Assembly: GCF_937890665.1 (NCBI RefSeq)
Contig: NZ_CALADU010000111.1
Span: 1 to 6,244 of the forward strand
DNA: 6,244 nucleotides
Source: an uncultured Subdoligranulum sp.
Lineage (GTDB): Bacteria; Bacillota_A; Clostridia; Oscillospirales; Ruminococcaceae
Reading direction: 5' to 3'
A program made the translations under genes and the position numbers. Below the pieces are notes generated by a model, which saw nothing but the letters and a program-made list of their open reading frames with translations, made no database searches and was not told where the DNA came from. This document shows positions 1 to 3,744 of the stretch, piece by piece (the stretch's first letter is position 1; each line of letters begins with the position of its first letter).

Positions 1-643
1 GCCTTGACGGCGCCGATGAGCTGCTCTTTGGGGTCCTGCGGGAACTCGCTGCCCTGCTTCTCGCGGTAGATCTGCTTGAACTCCTTGACGAGTTCCTTCA
101 GATCGTCGGCGTCCAGATCGACGTCCTGGGTCACGCCCTTGCGCTCCTTCATGGCGTCGATGCGCTCCTCAAAGAAGCTCTTGCCCAGCTCCATAACAAC
201 ATCAGAGTACATCTGGATGAAGCGGCGGTAGCAGTCATAGGCAAAACGGGGGTTGTCAGTCTTCTTAGCCAGACCTTCCACAGCCTGATCGTTCAGGCCG
301 AGGTTCAGGATGGTATCCATCATGCCGGGCATGGACTGACGGGCACCGGAACGGACGGAAACCAGCAGCGGGTTCTCCACAGAGCCGAAGGTCTTACCGG
401 TCTGCTCCTCCAGAATGCCCATGTATTTGAAGATGTCAGCCTTGATCTCTTCGTTGATCTCGCGGCATAATACTGGGTGCAGGCCTCGGTGGTGATGGTG
501 AAGCCCTGCGGAACCGGCATGCCGGCGTGGGTCATCTCGGCCAAGCCAGCGCCCTTGCCACCCAGAATGTTCTTCATGGTGGTCTGGTCGCCGCCGAAGG
601 CGTCATGGCCCTCTTTGAACAGGTACAAGAATTTCTTGCTCAT
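1..643 (-). CDS. ppdK: Pyruvate, phosphate dikinase, N-terminal part, frameshifted and cut by window edge
   Basis: PPDK interconverts pyruvate + ATP + Pi and PEP + AMP + PPi in the cytoplasm. The window shows only part of the N-terminal ATP-grasp nucleotide-binding domain, about 215 of the family's roughly 880 residues. Recognisable blocks are [13 protein letters not shown] (about 26-37), [15 protein letters not shown] (41-55), [39 protein letters not shown] and a tail [11 protein letters not shown]. Lys30 matches Lys22 of the Clostridium symbiosum enzyme, and the Arg of SVRSGA matches its Arg92, both nucleotide-site residues. The start is ATG at 643-641, behind GGGAGG with 5 nt spacing; an upstream in-frame extension would run through the promoter. 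The frame is open from 643 to 464 (60 codons), then continues in another frame from 461 to the edge. Seven nucleotides seem to be missing between them. As written the product would be truncated. This is either a real pseudogene/strain mutation or an assembly error. Family identity is certain. Confidence 0.93.
459..466 (-). other. Frameshift site in ppdK, apparent 7-nt deletion
   Basis: On the coding strand the sequence reads TAT TAT GCC, then two orphan bases GC, then GAG ATC AAC in the new frame. PPDKs have four residues between the YY pair and the following E/Q-I (YYNSGKQI in C. symbiosum, from memory), whereas here only 5 nt remain instead of 12. Restoring 7 nt puts Lys30 and Arg100 at the same +8 offset from Lys22 and Arg92, so the missing length is 7 rather than 1 or 4. 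Confidence 0.85.
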
Positions 644-665
644 ACTAACCTCCCAAAAACGGTTA

Positions 666-695
666 CGTGTTTGCATCACAACGTTCGTGTTTGCA
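666..695. repeat. Tandem 10-bp direct repeat in the ppdK leader
   Basis: CGTGTTTGCA occurs at 666-675 and again at 686-695, exactly 20 bp apart, about two turns of B-DNA. Both copies lie between the ppdK -10 box and its start codon, with the promoter-proximal copy at about the transcription start. Between them lies CACAACGTTCGTG, an imperfect inverted repeat around AACGTT. This is a plausible operator pair on one face of the helix. It is not a good catabolite-response (cre) match. The regulator is unknown. Confidence 0.6.
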
Positions 696-701
696 AAGTC
701 C

Positions 702-730
702 ATTATAACAGACCCCAAATCGAATTTCCA
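702..730 (-). promoter_or_regulatory. Probable ppdK promoter (sigma-A type, extended -10)
   Basis: Reading leftward, a -35-like TGGAAA (730-725, 4 of 6) is followed after 17 nt by a perfect TATAAT (707-702), preceded by TGT, which makes an extended -10 (TGnTATAAT). Transcription would begin near 695 and leave a leader of about 50 nt before the ATG at 643. Spacing and match quality make this the best promoter in the window. Confidence 0.72.
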
Positions 731-795
731 GTGGATTGTTAAAAAAATGCTCAATAGTTTCGCTGAAAAACAACCAAACTTTTCTCCCTAAGGTA

Positions 796-824
796 TTGCA
801 ATTTGCACAAAAATCGTGTAAAAT
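796..824 (+). promoter_or_regulatory. Candidate upstream promoter P1 for the glmU cluster
   Basis: TTGCAA (796-801, 4 of 6 against TTGACA) and TAAAAT (819-824, 5 of 6 against TATAAT) are separated by 17 nt. Transcription would start near 831 and run into a small hairpin with a T run at 854-871 before reaching glmU. A second -10-like TATACT at 824-829 overlaps it but has poor spacing. In AT-rich DNA such matches can be chance. Confidence 0.4.
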
Positions 825-853
825 ATACTGGGCGGAAAGTTCGGAAATTGTTC

Positions 854-871
854 GAGCGCCGCTCTTTTTTT
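854..871 (+). terminator. Small hairpin plus T run (weak terminator or attenuator)
   Basis: GAGC (854-857), loop GCC, GCTC (861-864) is followed directly by seven T residues (865-871). The stem is only 4 bp, so on its own it is weak. It lies about 30 nt downstream of candidate promoter P1 and upstream of P2, where it could trim P1 transcripts. GGCG at 831-834 could pair instead with CGCC at 857-860, and TTCG at 851-854 with CGGA at 842-845; both compete with the stem. Confidence 0.3.
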
Positions 872-915
872 GTTTATGCTTTAAGTTTTGCTTTTTTGTG
901 TTTCCCGCCCTTTTT

Positions 916-935
916 CGGGTTGCGAAAATCGCCCG
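916..935. repeat. Interrupted inverted repeat overlapping the P2 -35 box
   Basis: CGGG (916-919), CGA (923-925), loop AAA, TCG (929-931), CCCG (932-935) pair as a 7-bp stem with a TTG bulge; an alternative reading is a perfect GCGA-AAA-TCGC at 922-932. It covers the -35 element at 920-925. It could be an operator or a chance GC-rich palindrome. No T run follows, so it is not a terminator. Confidence 0.35.
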
Positions 936-948
936 CGTGGGGTACAAT
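920..948 (+). promoter_or_regulatory. Probable proximal promoter P2 for the glmU cluster
   Basis: TTGCGA (920-925, 4 of 6) and TACAAT (943-948, 5 of 6) are separated by 17 nt. Initiation would fall near 955, giving a leader of about 30 nt that carries the Shine-Dalgarno AAGGAGG at 972-978. It is well placed to drive the whole rightward gene cluster. Confidence 0.6.
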
Positions 949-986
949 AGCAACAAGGTATAGTAATATGTAAGGAGGACGCCTTG

Positions 987-1724
987 ATGCCTACCGCCAA
1001 AGAAAATTTCGAGCTGGCACAGCAGCGCTATGCCGCTACGTTTGAACGTCATTTGGAAAACGGCGTGGAGTTTATCAGCCGTGACGTATATATTGATGCC
1101 GAAGTGGAGATCGCCCCCGGCGCTGTCATTCTGCCGGGGTGCATCCTGCGGGGCAAAACCGTGATTGGCACCAACTGTGTCATCGGACCCAACACCCTGC
1201 TGGAGGACACCGTGGTGGAGGACGGCTCGACCATCAATGCCAGCCAGTGCTACCAGAGCCACATCGGCCCCAACAACAAGATCGGCCCCTTCACCCATGT
1301 ACGCACCGGCACCAAAACTGCCGAAGGCTGCCATCTGGGCGCCTATGTGGAAACCAAGAATGCCGACTTCGCCGAGGGCAACACCGTCAGCCATCTGACT
1401 TACATTGGCGATGCCACGGTGGGTAAGTACTGCAATTTCGGCTGCGGCACCGTCACCTGCAACTACGATGGCGAAGGCAAGTTCCACACCACCATTGGGG
1501 ATTATGCTTTCATTGGCTGCAACACCAATCTGGTGGCGCCGGTTACGGTGGGCGACCACGCCTTCACGGCGGCAGGTTCCACCATCGGAAAAGATGTACC
1601 CGCCGGAGCACTGGGCATTGAACGTGCCAAACAGGTCAACGTCAGCGCTTGGGGCGAACATAAGCTGGAAAAGTATATTGCCAAAAAGCAAAAGTTGGAG
1701 GCGGACAAGCGAAAGGATGGTTGA
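987..1724 (+). CDS. glmU: GlmU C-terminal-domain-only protein: glucosamine-1-phosphate N-acetyltransferase
   Basis: 245 aa. The whole protein matches the C-terminal left-handed beta-helix domain of GlmU, which acetylates glucosamine-1-phosphate with acetyl-CoA, one step before UDP-GlcNAc. The N-terminal uridyltransferase domain (about 230 residues in bifunctional GlmU) is absent. Residues 5-30 align with the long inter-domain helix, so the protein begins at the domain boundary. Hexapeptide repeats fill about 33-205. Active-site equivalents of E. coli Arg333, Lys351, His363, Tyr366, Asn386 and Lys392 are present at Arg106, Lys124, His136 (SHLTY), Tyr139, Asn159 (CNYDG) and Lys165. The tail from 222 is charged and helical. 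ATG at 987 lies 8 nt after AAGGAGG; a TTG at 984 is also in frame but less likely. First gene of the cluster; its position beside pth and mfd supports glmU. A separate uridyltransferase gene would be needed for UDP-GlcNAc. Confidence 0.88.
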   Translation: MPTAKENFELAQQRYAATFERHLENGVEFISRDVYIDAEVEIAPGAVILPGCILRGKTVIGTNCVIGPNTLLEDTVVEDGSTINASQCYQSHIGPNNKIGPFTHVRTGTKTAEGCHLGAYVETKNADFAEGNTVSHLTYIGDATVGKYCNFGCGTVTCNYDGEGKFHTTIGDYAFIGCNTNLVAPVTVGDHAFTAAGSTIGKDVPAGALGIERAKQVNVSAWGEHKLEKYIAKKQKLEADKRKDG

Positions 1725-1726
1725 GT

Positions 1727-1999
1727 ATGCTATCCATCTTGTTTACGATTCTCGGCTGGCAGGAACTCGTATGCACCTTTGATGCCGTGCAATACAGTCA
1801 GGTCTTGCAGATGCTGCAAAAGGAAGGAATCCCCTGCCGCACCCGAACGGTGAATTTCAGCAGTGCCTCCCGACGCACCGGCACGATGTATTCGGTGGGA
1901 GAGCGAATGGACCGCAGCATCGAGTATCAAATTTTTGTCAAAAAGGCTGACCTGACCAAAGCACAGTTGGTTTTGCAGGGCCGACTGCACAACCTGTAA
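1727..1999 (+). CDS. Small DUF2007-like protein of unknown function
   Basis: 90 aa. After a short hydrophobic start (MLSILFTILGW) comes ELVCTFDAVQYSQVLQMLQK then EGIPC, and near the end YQIFVKKADLTKAQLVLQGR. This pattern (strand, helix 'move along the polypeptide', short 'GI.y' strand, then a 'y.I.V...d..kA..vL' strand-helix) resembles the DUF2007 / putative signal-transducing small domain, and similar unannotated proteins of 80-90 aa in Clostridia. The middle, 44-65 (SSASRRTGTMYSVGER), is a basic, Gly/Ser-rich loop. ATG at 1727 was chosen because AAAGGA (1712-1717) is 9 nt upstream; TTG at 1721 overlaps the glmU stop but sits too close to it. It follows glmU by 2 nt, so translational coupling is likely. 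No catalytic motif is visible and I assign no function. Confidence 0.75.
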   Translation: MLSILFTILGWQELVCTFDAVQYSQVLQMLQKEGIPCRTRTVNFSSASRRTGTMYSVGERMDRSIEYQIFVKKADLTKAQLVLQGRLHNL

Positions 2000-2024
2000 C
2001 CCTTATTAGAAAGGATATTCCGGT

Positions 2025-2393
2025 ATGCGTTTTCTCGGCAATCTGCTTTGGTGTCTATTCGGTGGACTGTTCAGCGCTTTAAGCTGGACATTGGCCGGAT
2101 TGTTCTGGTGCATTACCATCGTCGGCATTCCGGTTGGAATGCAGTGCTTTAAGTTTGCCAATTTAAGTCTTTTCCCCTTTGGGAAAGAGATTCTTTATGC
2201 AGGCGGTGCACCGTCTTTGCTGTTCAACCTGCTATGGCTGTTGCTCTCCGGCCTGCCGTTGGCCATCAGCCATGCCATCTGGGGCTGCGTCCTCTGCTTG
2301 ACCATCGTCGGGATCCCGTTCGGGTTGCAGTTTTTCAAAATTGCCCGGTTGGCCCTCTTCCCTTTCGGTAGTCGGGTTGTTGTCACCGCCTGA
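2025..2393 (+). CDS. YccF-family inner-membrane protein with two internal repeats
   Basis: 122 aa, mostly hydrophobic. Two tandem copies of the YccF (DUF307) motif are visible: CITIVGIPVGMQCFKFANLS followed by LFPFG (29-53), and CLTIVGIPFGLQFFKIARLA followed by LFPFG (91-115). Each is preceded by a membrane segment (about 4-30 and 63-90). The conserved GIP.G.Q.FK.A...LFPFG block is diagnostic of the family, whose biochemical role is unknown. Short loops between the copies (54-63, KEILYAGGAP) suggest a hairpin or four-helix arrangement. ATG at 2025 lies 9 nt after AAAGGA (2010-2015) and 25 nt after the preceding stop. Placement inside a GlmU-to-Mfd cluster does not explain its job. Identity as YccF-type is strong; function is unassigned. 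Confidence 0.88.
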   Translation: MRFLGNLLWCLFGGLFSALSWTLAGLFWCITIVGIPVGMQCFKFANLSLFPFGKEILYAGGAPSLLFNLLWLLLSGLPLAISHAIWGCVLCLTIVGIPFGLQFFKIARLALFPFGSRVVVTA

Positions 2394-2448
2394 GAGAAGC
2401 GGATGCTCTCTGCACAGAAACTTCATGAAGGAGCGTTTTGGATTTTTT

Positions 2449-3042
2449 ATGCCATTTTTCAGCAATACTTCCGGGGCCGACTGGCTGATCGCCGGATTGG
2501 GCAACCCCGAACCGAAATATGACGGCACCCGCCACAACGCCGGGTTTGAGGCTCTGGATCATCTGGCCAAGGCATGGGGCTGCGACTTGAACAAAAGCAA
2601 ATGGCAGGGCCTATACGGCACCGCACAGGCCGGCGAGCACAAAGTGGTGCTGCTCAAACCGCTTACATATATGAACCTCAGCGGTCAGAGCATTGCCCCT
2701 GCCGCCAACTTTTACAAAATTCCGGCCAATCATATTATTGTCCTCTGCGACGACATCACCCAACAGCCGGGACATCTGCGGATTCGCCCCCACGGTTCGG
2801 CGGGTGGTCACAACGGCCTGAAAAGTATCATCGCCAGTCTGGGCACCGAAGAATTCTATCGCATCCGCATCGGCATCGGTGCCAAACCCAATCCCCAATA
2901 TGATTTGGCCGCTTGGGTGCTGGGCAAGCTCCCCCCCGAGGACCGTCAAGCGGTGACCGACCGTTACCCGGACATTGAACAGGCCTGCAAGCTGCTGATG
3001 GACGGCAACTTACAGTATGCACAAAACAAATTTAATCGCTAA
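2449..3042 (+). CDS. pth: Peptidyl-tRNA hydrolase
   Basis: 197 aa, normal for the family. Pth cleaves the ester bond of peptidyl-tRNAs dropped from stalled ribosomes, recycling tRNA in the cytoplasm. Hallmarks: LIAGLGNPEPKYDGTRHNAG (13-32), with Asn19 and catalytic His29 (E. coli Asn10 and His20), KPLTYMNLSGQS (70-81, Met75/Asn76 as E. coli Met67/Asn68), CDDITQQPG (100-108, Asp101 as Asp93) and GSAGGHNGLKSI (116-127, Asn123 as Asn114). A ten-residue N-terminal extension (MPFFSNTSGA) before the first strand resembles those of related Clostridia. ATG at 2449 is preferred; AAGGAG at 2428-2433 is 15 nt away, longer than ideal, while the alternative ATG at 2425 has no Shine-Dalgarno at all. Followed 13 nt later by the SH3 gene; the neighbour two genes downstream is mfd, a common Firmicute pairing. 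Confidence 0.96.
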   Translation: MPFFSNTSGADWLIAGLGNPEPKYDGTRHNAGFEALDHLAKAWGCDLNKSKWQGLYGTAQAGEHKVVLLKPLTYMNLSGQSIAPAANFYKIPANHIIVLCDDITQQPGHLRIRPHGSAGGHNGLKSIIASLGTEEFYRIRIGIGAKPNPQYDLAAWVLGKLPPEDRQAVTDRYPDIEQACKLLMDGNLQYAQNKFNR

Positions 3043-3055
3043 AGGAGATAGACCC

Positions 3056-3559
3056 ATGAGCTCGCTTCGTAAAAAAGCAATGATTCGTCTGCTGCTGTGC
3101 GCCATTGTGCTGATCGCCACCATCGTGTTCTGCTTTTTGCTGTTGACCGGCACCTTTGACGGCAGCGAAACCGCCGATCCGGACAGCACCTCTTCTACCA
3201 CCAGTGAAACGTTGTCGGAAGATTCCGGCGAGAGCCTGCCCGCCGAGGGAGATTCCTCCAGTGAAGCGGCAGAGCCCACGCCCGAGCCTACGCCGGAACC
3301 CACGCCCGTCAATTTCGACGGCCTGTCTGAACAGCCCACCACGGTCTATGCCGAAGGCGAACAGCCCAACTTTACCGTTACGCCGGATTCCAACATGAAT
3401 CTGCGCGCCGGTCCCGGCACCGATTTTGATAAGGTTGCCCAGATCCCCGCCGGTACAGCTGTGACTGCGCTGGGCACCAATGCCGACGAAACCTGGGTCG
3501 TGGTTCAGTACGAAGGACAGTACGGCTGGCTGGCCAAGGAATATCTGAACGCCGCCTAA
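3056..3559 (+). CDS. Membrane-anchored extracytoplasmic SH3-domain protein
   Basis: 167 aa. Residues 1-7 are basic (MSSLRKK), 9-31 form one hydrophobic membrane segment or uncleaved signal anchor, and 35-86 are a long Ser/Thr/Glu/Pro-rich linker ending in EPTPEPTPEPTP (73-84). Residues 105-165 form a bacterial SH3 (SH3_3) domain: MNLRAGPGTDFDKVAQIPAG (114-133), then W-VVVQYEGQYGWLAKEYL (147-164). The domain should face outward; bacterial SH3 domains typically bind peptidoglycan or peptides, but no catalytic domain is attached here. ATG at 3056 is chosen because AAAGGAG (3041-3047) is 8 nt upstream and overlaps the pth stop; an ATG at 3017 in the same frame would add 13 residues lying inside pth with no binding site. 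Proposed role in the cell envelope is inference; ligand unknown. Confidence 0.87.
   Translation: MSSLRKKAMIRLLLCAIVLIATIVFCFLLLTGTFDGSETADPDSTSSTTSETLSEDSGESLPAEGDSSSEAAEPTPEPTPEPTPVNFDGLSEQPTTVYAEGEQPNFTVTPDSNMNLRAGPGTDFDKVAQIPAGTAVTALGTNADETWVVVQYEGQYGWLAKEYLNAA
3268..3309 (+). repeat. Short coding repeat encoding EPTP units
   Basis: A 12-nt unit encoding Glu-Pro-Thr-Pro occurs three times, with third-base variation (GAGCCCACGCCC, GAGCCTACGCCG, GAACCCACGCCC). It forms the end of the low-complexity linker before the SH3 domain. Such repeats expand or shrink by slippage and are typical of extended wall-spanning linkers. Confidence 0.8.
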
Positions 3560-3609
3560 TTCGTCATTGTGCTTTCCTGAATCTTTATAGCGGAAGGAGC
3601 CGCCGCTGT

Positions 3610-3744
3610 GTGCGGAACCCGACGTTTCCCGGCAGATTCCCGGTGGTTTTCCCTTCCACGATCTATGAGCTGCAACTCCAAACGTTCCCGCCCCCTTATC
3701 TTGAGGTGGACGGGGCGTCAATGGTGGCTACTGCGTTTGTATGA
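3610..3744 (+). CDS. Candidate small ORF overlapping the mfd start by ATGA
   Basis: 44 codons from GTG at 3610 to TGA at 3742-3744, the stop overlapping the mfd ATG at 3741 as ATGA. AAGGAG at 3594-3599 is 10 nt upstream of the GTG. The protein would begin MRNPTFPGRFPVVFPSTIYE and end VDGASMVATAFV, is rich in Pro, Phe and Val, and matches no family I recognise. The same frame has no stop from the end of the SH3 gene onward, so the gap of 181 nt is fully open. Because mfd itself lacks a good binding site, the small ORF could couple its translation. It may equally be a chance frame in a GC-rich leader; ATG at 3721 would give only 7 codons. Not recognised as any known gene. Confidence 0.4.
   Translation: MRNPTFPGRFPVVFPSTIYELQLQTFPPPYLEVDGASMVATAFV
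3689..3717 (+). promoter_or_regulatory. Hairpin just upstream of mfd
   Basis: CGCCC (3689-3693) pairs with GGGCG (3713-3717); inside it CCTTA (3694-3698) pairs with TGAGG (3702-3706, one G-U), loop TCT. The inner helix would hide GAGGTG at 3703-3708, the only strong Shine-Dalgarno-like site near the mfd start. No T run follows, so it is not a terminator. It could modulate translation of mfd, but no conservation evidence is available. Confidence 0.3.

Larger units (their letters stand above)
644..986. other. Divergent intergenic regulatory region between ppdK and the glmU cluster
   Basis: This 343-nt stretch is clearly more AT-rich than the genes on either side and holds no convincing gene. 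It contains, left to right: the ppdK Shine-Dalgarno and leader with a tandem repeat, the ppdK promoter reading left, an A/T-rich spacer, a rightward promoter candidate near 796-824, a small hairpin with a T run near 854-871, an inverted repeat near 916-935, a second rightward promoter at 920-948 and the glmU Shine-Dalgarno at 972-978. A 75-codon open frame at 736-963 has no ribosome binding site and overlaps these elements, so I do not call it. Confidence 0.8.

Noticed and set aside
666..695. Catabolite-response (cre) site for CcpA
   Set aside because: The TGCAAACACG units look superficially similar, but the spacing between the TG and CG cores is off by one and the second half is missing.
320..754. 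Minus-strand reading of 144 aa starting well upstream of the ppdK ATG
   Set aside because: Its first 37 residues run through the ppdK promoter and leader, and its last part is the wrong frame after the frameshift. Only 641-464 is genuine ppdK.
736..963. Plus-strand frame of 75 aa in the intergenic region
   Set aside because: No Shine-Dalgarno before its ATG, AT-rich Phe/Lys/Cys composition, and it overlaps both promoter candidates and the hairpin. It is not a remnant of the missing GlmU N-terminal domain either.
663..1691. Long minus-strand frame (342 aa) opposite glmU
   Set aside because: It is the antisense shadow of glmU and runs on through the promoter region. It has no family motifs and no credible start.
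3268..3309. CRISPR-like or intergenic repeat
   Set aside because: The 12-nt units are contiguous, in frame, codon-varied and encode EPTP within a protein linker; there are no spacers.
3560..3609. Promoter or terminator between the SH3 gene and mfd
   Set aside because: TTGTGC and TATAGC are present but only 13 nt apart, and no hairpin with a T run is visible.
3032..3721. Minus-strand frame of 229 aa opposite the SH3 gene
   Set aside because: The Gly/Arg-rich low-complexity translation is typical of a shadow of a GC-rich gene. The plus-strand gene has a clear domain and binding site.
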